Shown piece after piece: positions 48,197-60,900 of a stretch of 64,000 nucleotides of DNA. Source of the DNA: Heliopora coerulea (taxonomy: Eukaryota; Cnidaria; Anthozoa; Scleralcyonacea; Helioporidae); assembly GCA_030142905.1 (NCBI GenBank), contig JASJOG010000119.1:586501-650500 (forward strand), given 5' to 3'. The notes beneath the pieces are model-generated. The model worked only from the letters and a program-made list of their open reading frames with translations. It was not told the DNA's origin and made no database searches. Every line of letters begins with the position of its first letter. Within the stretch, counting starts at the first letter, position 1. The position numbers and the translations under genes are program-made.

Positions 48197-51100
48197 TTAG
48201 AACGTTGGTATAGGGATATCATTTTTCTTAACAATGTCCTTTTTATCTCCTTTGTCCAGCTTCAACCGACTTACGTCAATTCTTCTGAGATGATTTGGCT
48301 TTGCAACCTTAGAACGCATGCCCATGCCACCACCAAGTCCACCTCCCATGACACCGCCCAATCCACCACCTATACCACCACCCATATCACCTCCCATGCT
48401 GCCTAAAGGGCCTCCAAGGCCTCCTCCGAGACCGCCTTCGGGTCCTCCCATACCAGCAGGCATTCCACCCCCTAATCCACCAAGTCCTCCAGGTAATCCA
48501 CCACCCATGCCACCCCCCATACCACCTGGTCCTCCTCCCATACCACCCGGTCCACCTAACATACCGGGCATCCCACCTCCAAGCCCACCGGCTAATCCAC
48601 CCCCCATGCCACCTTCCATTCCACCTCCAAGAGCTCCAGGCATATCGCCCTGCAAGCCACCACCCAATCCACCAGGCACTTCACCACCTGGACCGCCTCC
48701 AGGTCCTTCAAGTCCTAAAAATGAAAAGGGAAAAAATGAGTTAAATCATACACCTTAACCTTTTCACCACAACGTGGCCCTTTATACTTGTTATTTGAGT
48801 AACCCCAGATGACTTGATTGAACAAATCGAGACTTCTATGGGTCAAAAGGCTAAACCGTGCACACTGCTCTTCTCATTGTGACATTGTTCCAACGTAAGG
48901 AAATGTCGTCAATCTGTACTTCCGTATGTCTTGAAAACTTTCAGCATGCTCTTCCCTAACCTAAGGGCTGATCTATATGACGGACGTTTCCACGGCCTCG
49001 GCGATGGTAATCTTCATTTGATACTCTGAAGAAATGGGCCGTCAAAATGTCCGTCACATCAACCAACACTAACAGTCTTTCTCAAGACTTCTTCAACCTG
49101 GACGATGTTCTTTCAACAAGACGTACTGATTTTCCCTATCTCAAGCCATTCACTTTAGAAAACTTTTATTTCTTAAAGGGAAAGCATTTCCATCCGCTGG
49201 AAACGTTGGAGCATAAAACATAATCTGAATAAACCTCCACCAACCTGGACCCCCTCCTAATCCAGGGAGTGACCCGCCAAGCGGTGACAGACTACGTTCA
49301 CCAGCACCACCCAAACCTGGTCCACCCATGCCGGCTCCAAGGTCGCCAAATGCGGAGGCGGCTCCTGATTCCGGGGGCTTCAGGTTTTCCAGTTCAGGAT
49401 TGGAAGAGCCATCCATAGGGGAACTGGATCGACCTCCAGCAGTTCCCAGGCTTGGTGAGGCCGCAGAAGGAGAAGATTTATCATGGTCGCTCGGATGGAC
49501 GAAGATAACTGAATCACCATTGGCCGCGGTTTGCCGCCTGGATCGAACTGAGTCCAACAGAGTGCGAAGAGAAAATCTTTTGGCTGAAAAAAAACAATGA
49601 AAGAATTTTATTTCCATGAAGAAGTTATCGCCGCTTATTGACCAAGTTTGAGTTGGAAAAAAAACACAAGTACCTGGAAGGTTTTTTACAAATTTCGTAG
49701 CCGTCCAGGATACAAAGACAGCTCGGCTTATCCTCGTATGTGTATATCCCAAACACAGAACACCTTCTTACTTTTAAATAATACTTAAAAATACCATTAA
49801 GGCCATCCTCTTGGAAATTAACAATTTTAAGCTGTCTGATTGTTTTATTTAGTACAGTATTATAAGTACATAAATGTGCAGTCGTGATATTGGTGTTATT
49901 GATTTTATTGTAAATAGAAATTTCGTAGATTTTTGTTCCTGGAAACGACTCCTTGGAAATCAGACATTCAATTATCTGAAGGGTTACTGGTTTAAAATAA
50001 CTTTGAATAAAAAATTTAAATAAATAAAAAAACAATTGGCATTTCATTCAAATTTGTACATCAAAGGTGCTACTATATTCAGACAAGAAAGCATTTGTGG
50101 TATTGTGAGCTTTACAGCAGAAAAAAATTCAATATCTTACCTGGTGAAGGTACATTTATTTGCGACCTTTTTACAAGAGGTGGTCCGACCGGAACTGGCC
50201 CAAGAGGACCAGGTACCGGTGCCGCTGAGCCAGGGCCTGGCAGTGGGCCAAGTGGACCGGGACCAACAAGACCAGGACCAACAAGACCAGGACCAACAAG
50301 ACCGGGACTTGGTATTACTGCACTGGCGGAAGGCTGACCCAGCATAGGTCCACCAAAGGAGGCTGGTCCAGGAGGAGGAGGAGGTTCGAAGGGGCTGGCT
50401 GGGACCGGACCAACAGGAGCAGAAACTGGAAAACCTGCGCCCGGCGGTGGTCCATGTTCCGGTGGTACTAGTCCGGCTTCAGATGCACCAAACAATGGTG
50501 GTGCTAAACAAGTTAGGGAAAAAAACCCATTTAATTAGAGAAGGAAACGGCTATGGGGTAATGGAAATCTGATTATAGGAGGCACGTAAAAAGAAAGATG
50601 AAGTGGTTTAGTGTCAATATTTCAAGTATAAAGAACTATACTCAAAAATTTTAAAGAAGACAATTCGGGTTATGTGCACTAAGACGGTCTGATGACCAGT
50701 TAGACACTCTAACCATAACATACTTGTTGCATGAGCTTGATGAATCTCTGTTATTGTTAGCCTGAGGTTCTTACAGCGTCTGACATAACGACGGTTGTTT
50801 TTAAGGATTTCTAGAAAATAATGCTAAGTTTCTCGTACCTGCTGGATATGCTGTAGGACCATGAACAATGTGAGGTTGATGGACCACGATTGGTGGTCTA
50901 TGATAGATTGTCGGTGGAGAGGTCACGTGAACGGCCGGGAAATGATTCCCAGCGTTCACAATCGGCACTGGTGGCCCAAGGTGGACAGCAGGAACACGTG
51001 GTCGAACGTGAATGGCGGGCACGTGTGATGGAACGTTGATTACCGGAACGTGAGGTCCAATGTGGACGGCAGGAACGTGAGGACCGATGTGAACCGGAGG

Positions 51101-52021
51101 ATAATGTGGACCGACGTGGATCGGTGGTGTGTGTGGTCCAACGTTGACCATGTGGGAGAAGGGATGCCAGCCACCAAACTGTCGTTTAACTAGTTGATTA
51201 TCCGCATCTCTTCTTTCTTTACTCGATTTCTTTGTGGTTTTTGTTTCTTTCTTCTCACTTGATTCATCTTTGTCGTCCTCTTGGTCGTCATCCAAAGACG
51301 TCTCCAGGGGAATGAATGGTATCATTGACCTGTGGTAGCCAAAACCTGGACCAGCGAAACCCGCTCCAACGTAACCATATCCACCAAACCCAAAACCACC
51401 ATAAGCCGGGTAGGGTAGGGCCATCGGGTAGGGATAAGCTGCCGGTGCTGCAATGTTATCGTGGTGGAAGTCAGCATGGGGAACAATATGGGGGTGATGG
51501 TACACAATGGGTGGCTGATGGTAGACGGTGGATGGTGACATAACATGTACAGGATGCCCAGGAGAAAATGCGTTCACCATTGGAACGGGGGGTGCCATGT
51601 GAACAAACGGCACGTGGGGACGAATGTGTAATAACGGAGCGTGAGTTCCCACGTGAATGGTCGGTACTCGTGGTCCTAAATGTACGGCCGGAACATGTGG
51701 TGCGATGTGAACAGGAGGCGCATGAGGACCGATATTAATCGGAGGGGTGTGTGGACCAATTTCAGCCGTATGATCTCCACCAGGTCCCCAATAAGGTTCA
51801 TGGCCACCATAATGACTCATCATGCCGGGAATCAATTGCAGCTTAGATGGTTTATTGTCGCCATGACCACTTTTCGATAAGCTCGACAGTACTTCAGTTT
51901 TTTTCTCGTTGTCTTGAACTTCCAGTGCCTCAACGGTACTTTTCTCCGATGTACTTGGATGAATAGACAACAGTAAAATGAACAGCAGCGCTCCGACAAA
52001 ATCCTTGTTTGGTTGAGCCAT
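48197..52021 (-). CDS. Gene E: modular His/Pro- and Gly-rich secreted protein, four exons (800 aa)
   Basis: Exons 52,021-50,839, 50,503-50,141, 49,583-49,245 and 48,714-48,197 join in frame, all introns phase 1; the two middle exons are symmetrical 1-1 exons of exactly 121 and 113 codons. Residues 1-25 are a signal peptide (VGALLFILLLSIHPSTS). Residues 88-159 and 294-367 are two blocks of a nonapeptide repeat of the type GPHVPAVHI. Each block is followed by YHQPP/YHRPP-type segments like those of gene F. Between them lie a Gly/Tyr-rich part, an acidic-to-basic linker and VKRQF (278-282). Exon 2 is Pro/Gly-rich (VGPGLVGPG repeats) and ends KRSQINVPSP. Exon 3 begins AKRF and carries SRRQ. Exon 4 is almost pure GGM/GGL repeats, then a basic tail starting MRSKVAKP. 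The family is not named. The middle splice links rest on phase and site quality; a split into two genes is possible but less likely. Confidence 0.7.
48758..48855. repeat. MITE-like ~100-bp element, copy 6, in gene E intron 3
   Basis: AACCTTTTCACC at one end and GTCAAAAGGCTAAACC at the other, with GAGTAACCCCAGATGACTTG inside, match the 24,146 copy. Confidence 0.5.
49026..49110 (+). ncRNA. Hammerhead-like short interspersed element in gene E intron 3
   Basis: CTGAAGA is followed by GTCAAAATGTCCGTCAC and then AACAGTCTTTCTCAAGACTT and ACCTGGACGATG. The block order is the same as at 39,557-39,650, with small insertions. It lies antisense to gene E. The catalytic core is degenerate. Confidence 0.45.
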
Positions 52022-54927
52022 TTCAAGGTGATACTTTATACTTCTGTAGCCCAGATTTAAAAACTACGGTATAAAATCCCAAGCCAAATATTCCTCTCTC
52101 TTAAAAAAAGTTCAGTAACAACGCAGTTCGTTCGATAAACAAGAAAAATGACCCTTTCACTGACATCACTTCCGAGCAATTCGGTAACGTGTTTGTTTTG
52201 ATTCACGGTTGAGGCCACCTGATCTCGGCTATGAATACATGATTGGTGTAGTTCCCAGCAAAAATTAAACGTTTATTGGTGCGTTAAGACAGACTAAGTG
52301 GACAGCAGGTTGTTAAGTAAGCTTCGTTAGACAAAAATGACCTGTGCAAGGAACTGAAAGGCAGAATAACGAAGACTTTTGAACCATTTAGTTTCGTTAG
52401 AAGTTTGTCTATTCTGCGATGGCTTTGCTTTGAATGGAAACCACATGATGGAAATGGCAGAAGTGATTTAAAAAGCTAAATCGATCTTAAGTGATTAACG
52501 AAGCAATTATGGACTGCCAGAAGTGAGGAAAAACGAACAAGTGCTCAACATAAAAAGTTTCACTCCAACATAAGTGAAAATTTAATGCCTGTTATAACCT
52601 GGTTTGTGTACATCTTAATAACATACCAACCTCTGTAAAACTAACCAGTCATTATAGTGACTTAAAGATAGGTTAAGTACCTTATTTCTTCTTTGTTTTT
52701 TTCCGTTCAAATCAAAAAGTTTTAATGTGTTTAGCTTTGTCAATTAAATAGGGACACTTGCAAAATATATATTTAGATTTAATAATAGCTGTTATCGTAT
52801 AACCTAGTACTATCGACCCCAAGTGATAAAGATAAAAGGCCATGGACTCCAAATAAGAAAAAAAAATTAGTCAAGAATTGTTGTCTATCAAGATTTCAAG
52901 ATTCCTTTCCTCTTCGACTCCTGTACTTTCGTTGACAGACTCGAAAATGGCCTTTCCACTGTTTTCTAGGATTATTTACAACAAGAAGAGGCCTCGATGT
53001 CTCAAAGTTAATCGCATTAAAACATTGTCTGTTAAAGCTGACTACCTTCTATTGCTTACATAACCTGGGATAACTTCTTTCTTAGCCTTACAGATCAAAA
53101 TTCGTCTCACTGAGGCCCATAGCAGAAACTGGGAGGTACTGCTCCACGTGAAACCTCAAAGAGCTCTCAAAACACGTTATTAGTTAAAATACTACGATAA
53201 TTATGACGCAAATGACCTTCATGCAAATTTCTGACGTAAATCGGTATTAACAGATAAATTTGAATTTAATTTGATGATCGAATTTCTGACTCTACGCTTG
53301 TTCGTATTTATTTCATTTTAAAATCAGTATTTAGTATTGTTGTCACATGTTTTCGAATTTTCAATGTTCATCAAGTTTTGATCTGTTCACCTCAAAGCGT
53401 CTTGAATGTCTACCTCCAAAATATCTTTGTCGATTGGAACAATCAGTTCACGTACGTTCCTTATCAAGGTCCTTGAAAACATTGCCAAATGTCTTGACTT
53501 TACGGACCGAGACTGCACTAAAGTGCAATACGGATCGACTATGTTGTTACCTTGTTTGTTTATACCTTCACATTTTCTGAAGGTTTAGCTCGCGCGCCGT
53601 CTGTCGTTTAAGAAACCGAACCACTCGTTAGCCAATCAGACCGCTTAAAATCTGCCGAGTTAATACTCTAATTATGGCCTCTTATTACTTCCATAAAAAG
53701 ACGTCCAGTTGATGCAATTCCATCCATTTATTCAAAAAATGAATACTTACTACATCAGTAGATCTTCGTTAAAGAAGTAACACGGTGTGACTTTCCAGAG
53801 GAAATACTACACCACTCACCGACAATATTTCCTAAACTACTCTTATGATGACGGGAATAGTATGACGATTAGCGATACAAGACCATATAAAGATACACAG
53901 GCCAAGTTCTATGTAGACAACAAAATAACCTTTTCAGAAGATATGTATATAACCTGCCTAATCGTTGATGCTTGTGTGACAAAAGATACACAAGACTTAT
54001 TCGAAGTTATATTCTTTGCACAAATTCACGACAAAGCCACTGACGCCACACTAAGCACCATTTGTTTCCATGGAAATCCATAGTAAGAGACCTGTAGCGA
54101 CCTTCGGTAACCCCTCAGTTCCCCAATGTGACTTAGGCCAGCGTGAGGCGCATAACAAAATTTCAACGTCTGTTCACTTACAAGTATTCAGCCAAGATAC
54201 CAAATCCGTGTTTGAGGATAGGAAGATGGTATTTGTGGAAGGTTGTTTTTATATAATTTATTGCGTGTACAAAAATTACTAAGACAGTCCCTTCATTCAC
54301 ACAAGTGCATTTATGAACAACAATTGGAAAGCTGTGTCCCATGCCAAAGATTGGAAGACATTCACTTGTCTTTGGTAAAAGTTTCAGTAAAAAAATCAAC
54401 CACCTGTATGGAATAAAGCAAAACAAAAATGACTTCATTTCGAGAAAAAAATTAAAATTACATAGAAAAGATACAGAGCAAAATTGTAAAGGTCAGATTT
54501 AAAGCAGCACAAATACCCAGCAATCTTAATATTGACAAAGGCGTCTGTAAAGGTGCTGTAGATTTTCGTGGGACATTTCAGGCAGAACACCAAAACTTTC
54601 TGCCACTTACTCGAACATACCAAAAGTGCGCATGGTGGAAAAGTTTATATAACTGGTTGGAAGAGTGTGATAAAATGTTTTGTTTTGTTTGTGAAACCCT
54701 TGGTCCCTACTCAGAGGGCCAGCATGCTGTAAACAAGGTATTTGGAATCATCTAAATATTTACATCCTGGTAGACAAAAATAATGGAAACAAAGGAATAT
54801 CTTGGCTTGTCCGTATTCTGAGAACTGCATCATATCTGCCTGATGGTCTAAAGCTTGCATCTTATCGTAAATAAATTACCCTAAAGCAAAAATAGTATCA
54901 GCTCTTTGCTTACGTAGCAGAAATATT
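52022..54927. other. Intergenic DNA between genes E and F
   Basis: This holds the 5' region of gene E and 3' region of gene F, both on the minus strand. TTTATT at 54,257-54,262 could be the poly(A) signal of gene F, about 670 bp after its stop. A 98-codon plus-strand frame at 53,787 is unremarkable. Nothing else is recognised. Confidence 0.4.
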
Positions 54928-57900
54928 TCACTTGCTGTGTTTCTGCGAGTGCTTTTTCTTTTCCAGTTTCTTCTTAATAAACTTTGGTATATTAGATTTT
55001 GATGTTTGAACCTGAATCTTTACCGACGGTCTATCTTCTTCCTCTCCACTCGGATCTGGTTGGTGGGGCATGGATCCCATAAAAGGACTAGGAGGGTACT
55101 GTAGGAGAGGAAACTCCGCCGGTTGGAATTGTACACCCGGAAAAGAAAATTCAGATGGAAAGTCGGGAAGTTGACGCGGGAGTGGAATTGCGTCAGTTAT
55201 ACCGGGTTTTGAAGGAGCCGTGGTATCGGCTACCTGAGTCACAGGCTCGGGTGCCTGTTGATCAGTGGGCTTCGCTCTTAAAATTGCAGGCGCAGTCGCT
55301 GTAGGCTGGACGCTAAACAGCATCGGATCCGGCTGCCCAAATGTACGTGTGATTTGAGAAGTGGGGCTGAAAGATCGAGGGACTTGTTCAGTGGCAACTG
55401 GCGTGACTATGGATTGGGGTTGCTGCTGTTGTAACGGTGAAACCACTGGGTTCTCGGCGGCTGCAGGCCCACTTAAGGATGCTGAAGTAAAAGGGGTGGA
55501 AGCCTGTTCTTCCGGAACAGAGACAAGAGGAGGATTAGGTTGGCTGGTCATTGAGTTCATTCCTTTGATGGCGTTTACTTCCTGCCGTTGGATCTTCGCG
55601 ATGTCATCAAAGTTTTGAGAGAATTCATTTTTCAACAAACTTGCCGCGTTAGTCGACGAGGAGCCCGCACTCCCAACTTCGATAGCACCAAGATTACCCA
55701 AGGAAACTTTTTGGGGGCTGGTTGCGGGTCGTGATGGTCGGAAAGCCCTGGGAAAGAGTTCAGCCGGGTACACGGGATACCTAGGAACACTATCGTAAAA
55801 AGCACGTTTGGCCAATTCATTGGCGTCAGGAATCAGATCTTGGAGGAAATTCTCGTTGGTGAAGAAAGGGGTCTGGCGTTTGCTTCGTCTTTTAAATGTT
55901 TCTCTTCTCTCTTTAGTGTTTTTCGCTTTGGCTTTAATGATGTTATAAAGGACCGGGTAGTCTCTTTTGAAGCGCGGTGTGACGATGTTCTTAGAACTGG
56001 ACTTCAGGGGAATTTTTGATTTGATGGTTTCTACGTTGACGTCCACGTTTGGACGAGGACGCCCACCCCAAGGATAAAGGAATCCCGGTGCATTCTGGTA
56101 TGGTACTGGAGTGGCAATCACGTGTTGTGGAGGCTCTTCGGAGACTGGTATCTGAGTGTATGACTTAATTTGAGGATTGGTAACTGGTTGGGCATAATGT
56201 GACTGGAAACTCTGGGTTGACTGATCTCCTTGAAGCGAGAGAACTGATGGGACTTGTGTTGGAAGTGCAGGTTGGACGTCGTTGACCGGAAACGCAGGAT
56301 AGCCTGTTGCGGGTTTAGCACGCGGGCCACGCCCTGGTGAGACGGCATGCCTGAGTTGTGGTATAACCTGCATCATAGGGAGTGTTCCCATGACTTCTTG
56401 ACGCTTGGAAAGATGCCGTGCATTATTCTTCACCATCGTGTTTCCAGTTGGAACTTTACTCTTTAATGACGGTCTCGCGAAGTTGTTTGGGTTTGGTTGG
56501 ACGAGAGAGACCAAGGGAACAGTGCCAATAAGCTGGCGCTTACGAGGAAAGATCATATCAATAGCTCTTCTCTTTGGTGTCTTTGGTAAAACATTTTTTA
56601 CTGTCTCGACATTCACGCTTATGTGATCACGATTTGGTTGGGAAGCGGTGTTCACAGGAGTCCCATAGCCATAGCCTGCAGATTCTGGCTGTCCTCCTGC
56701 TGTAATAGCTTGTTGCGTTTCAGACACGTCCTGATAATCCGGGAACTGTTCTGGACTTTGATATCGAGTCACCATGTAGCGCTTCTTCCCGTGAAACAAC
56801 TGCTTACCTGCGGGAACGTCCGACTTTTTCTCGGCATTTTCGTCCTGCCAAACCAAGTTAGGTTCAGAGATACTCGACTTCCTCTGACTTGCAACCTTGT
56901 GATCTCGTTCAACTCCAGATTTTTTCCACCTGTCGATCCCGAAGTCCCCTTGTGCTCCGGGTCCCATCATGTTCCCAAATCTTCGCATGCTCCCGTCGTC
57001 GGGGATGGGTAATCGGGGAGTTACGTCTGCCAAGTGTATACTTTTCTCAAGGGAGGGATTACCTAGGTCGACCATGTTCACTCGAACCCCATCACGAAGT
57101 AACGGTGGTTCGATTGTGGTAACTTCCGGCATGGTGTTGAACGCGTCAACATTCATTTTCTTTAATAAAGGGTTTGCCTTAGGAACAACTGATTTACGTT
57201 TAACGTTCTTCCCAGGGGTCGGTATTTCTGACTTGGAGGTCTGGACCATAATGCTGACTTTGGGTCTTCGACTTCTTGTTCCTCTTGGTGTTCCGTACAA
57301 AGCGCTTATAAGGTCCTTAGAGACACTCAAGGGATCCTCAGAGTTTCCACCAGTCGTTCCTGGACTGATGTTCGGAACGAATGCGTAGCTCCGAGGATAA
57401 ACAGACGGAACAGTCAAACTAGGCTGACTCTCTTCCAGGGGCAGCCCTGCTAGTATTTGTCTTCTCGAGCGAGCCTGGGACGAGGGAACGATGGATTTGA
57501 CGGTTTCAACATTAACGTTGACGTGTGGCCGAGGCAACCCGGGATACGGAGAGGCTTGTTCATACTGCATTGCAGGACGCATATATTGCTGCGCTGAAGA
57601 AGCCATAGGTACACTCTCAGGAAACTCCGTTTGTCTGACTGAGTCAATATTCTTGGGTAATTGGCGTCTCGAGCGAGGTTCCTTACTCGGTACCTTAGAC
57701 TTGACAGTTTCGATATTGACATTGACATGGGGTCTGGGGTCTACGGGCGGTGATAACGGGTGGGTGTACAGTGAACCATATCGTGGAAGGGATGGGGGTT
57801 CAGTGGGCATGTAAGGTAGATTTTGCAGTAGGTTTTCACCAGGGGGGTCAATGTACCTCTTACGCCTGGAAGGAATTCCCCACGGGAACGATGCATAGGA

Positions 57901-60900
57901 GAGAGAGTAAGGATGCAAAGCGTGGAGACTGGGGTATGGTATGGTGGAACGAGGCTGCTCAAAGTTAGTTTGACTTCGGTGGAAAAAATTCAAAGGCGTG
58001 ATGGGTGTGATGTCCTTTTCTAATAAAGCTCTTCGATGTTTTTGTGTGGCTGACTTCCTGTTGTGTCTGGCAATATTCGACCGATGCATAACTTGGTCCG
58101 GAATGCCGATGTAATTACCGACCTGCTGAACACTGCTAGCGGCCTGAGAAAACTGGAGATGAGGGTGAACATTGAAGTTGTCTACTGAGTGAAAAACTGG
58201 CTGGTGGACAGCAGGTGGAGGTTGGTGGAACACCACAGCTGGCTGGTGGTACACCACAGCCGGACGATGCACTATAACGGGAGCCTGGTGGTAAACGAGT
58301 GGCGCACGCTGAATGACGATGGGAGCCCGATGGACTACGATGTCTGGCCGATGGTATACCTCAGGCGGTGGATGGTAGATAATCGGTGGTCGTCGGACAA
58401 CGATTGCGTTCTTCTTTGTACCAGTCTCGGTCTTTTCTTCCTGAGCATGAGGAAATTGAACACGTTTGATTTTGGTCGCAGTCGTGTCACGTTTGTCTAC
58501 TTTGGAACTTTCTTCGTCATCTTTTGCTCGGTTATCGTGAATCTCATCTTTGGTGTGTTTCTTAGCCGCCGTAGTTTTCTCTTTCTCAGATTTTTGGATT
58601 TTCGACTTTCCAAAACCTGGAAATGCAGCACCGTTGTAAGGGTAACCATGGTGACCAAAACCAAACCCAAGGTCATGATGGTAGTCGTTATGATAGTCCG
58701 GGTGACCAATGTAGTTTCCTTCGTGTTCTATCTCGCTTCCCACGTGGGTAAACACCGGATGAGACATGTAGGCATCATGGGAATGATACAGCGGTTGGTG
58801 GACTGCAGGCGGTGGTTGGTGGAACACAACTGGAGGTTCACGGTATACCACTGCAGGCTTGTGGACTACCACAGGTGGCGGGTGGAACACGACACTGGGA
58901 CGATGAATCACGATATCAGGTTGATGGACGACAACGTCAGGTCGATGGTAAAATGTTGGCGCAGGATGGTAAACAATAGGTGGCCTATGTACCATCAGAT
59001 GGTACTTCTTATGAGCGCTTCTAGTTTCACCATTTTCCTTCTTATGATTCACGAGGGTCCTCTTATCACCTCTAGAGTGTTTCCTAGCATGCTTCTCGAT
59101 TTTTGACTTTCCGTACGGATGTGCAGCACCATAACCCCCCGGACAACCGAAGTAATCATGACAATCCTCGGGACCGAAGGATTCCGGGGTTCCCACCACG
59201 TTATGGTCGAATTCGAGGTGGGAACCAGCCTGGGTGAAGACTGGGTGTGGTGCGTAGATATCGTCGGCGTGGTACACCGGGAGGTGGGCCATCGGAGGAG
59301 GTTGGTGGAATACAACAGGTGGCTCGTGGTAAACAACTGCTGGGCGATGAAGTACCAATGAAGGCTGATCGTAAACTATGGACGGACGATGGACGAGCAC
59401 GTCGGGTCGATGGACAACAATATCTGGTCGGTGGTAGATCTCAGGAGGGGGATGGTACACCAGAGGCGGACGGTGAATGACAATGTCGTGCTTTTTTGAA
59501 CCTTTGGCGCTCTTCATGTGGGAATGTTTGGGACGCTTCGGCTTTGACACGTGGGATTTACCATACAGAAATGGGTAACCATGGAAACCACTACCGAAAC
59601 AACCAGCACCACCAAACATACAGCCATACCCTCCAAACAGTTCGTGGTGATGGAGGCTTGGCGCCACGATGACTGGATGGTGTTGCGAGAACATGATGGG
59701 CGGTTGATGATACGCGACGGGTGGATGGTGCACGATGACAGGGGGTTGATGGTACACGACGGGTGGACGGTGGATAACGATGTCCGGCTGGTGCACTACA
59801 TAAGGTGGTCTGTGGAACACCTCTGGTGCAGGATGAAAGACTACTGGTGGTCTGTTGACCACCACTGAGTGTTTACGATGTGCTCGTTCACTGTTAACTT
59901 TCTTCTGTTCAGCGGGAGATTTTCCAAAATGTTTTCCTTTCTTGGATTTTTCTTCACGTCGAACACGGTGCTTCTTCTCTTTCTTACGTTCTTCAGTCTT
60001 CCAGTCCTTACTCTTTTCGACCTTCGAGCGAACAAACCCTGAACCAAATCCTCCCCCAAAGCCTGGAAATCCCCCACCATATCCGTGAAATCCTACACCA
60101 TATCCATGGAATCCACCATCAAACCCATGGAATCCCCCAAATCCACCATGGAAACCATGATAATCCTCACCATAGTGAGGTATACCGTAGAATGAGCCAA
60201 CGTGATGTACATCAGAATTATAGTGGGTGAAGATGGGGTGGGGTACATAAGAATCATGGGAATGGAACAATGGTTGGTTGACCATAGGTGGTGGTTGATG
60301 AAAGACGATAGGAGTCTGGTGGTACACAACAGAAGGCCGGTGAAGTACAACAGGTGGTTGGTGGTAAACAACAGGTGGACGATGGATCAAAACATCTGGC
60401 CGATGAACAATTACCGATGGACGGTGATAAATCTCTGGCGGAGGATGGTACACTATCGGAGGTCGATGCACCACAATGGAGTTCTTGCGATCAGGTTTCT
60501 TGGCACTTGTATTGGTGCTTCTTCGTCGCCTTCCTACTGGTGTAGCATATGGTGCCATTCCAGGAAAGCCTGAACCAAAATCACCCATCGGTGGGTAGGG
60601 TGAGTATTCCGGGAAGTTTGAGATCGGACCAGTTGGTAAGCCAAGAAAGTGACCAGCGCTTTCAACCATTGTTCCAGCATGTGTCGCGAACATGGTTGGA
60701 TGTACGACAAAATTATCGTGAGAATAAAGGATTGGCTGGTTGACTGTCGGTGTTGGTTGGTGAAAAACAATAGGAGGTTGGTGATAGACAACAGGCGGGC
60801 GATGGACGACCACTGCCGACTGATGGTAGACAATTGGTGGACGGTGGATGAGTACTGGAGCCCTGTGAACAACGATCTCCGGGCGGTGATAAACCTCCGG

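Noticed and set aside
48318..48758. Proline-rich plus-strand frame
   Set aside because: It is the antisense of the Gly-rich last exon of gene E, whose splice phases and tail support the minus strand.
52035..52040. TATAAA on the minus strand upstream of gene E
   Set aside because: It is only ~15 bp before the start codon; a start site set by it would fall inside the signal peptide.
58189..59106. 305-codon plus-strand frame and many other plus-strand frames over 55-64 kb
   Set aside because: Shadows of gene F; the repeats and codon pattern make sense only on the minus strand.
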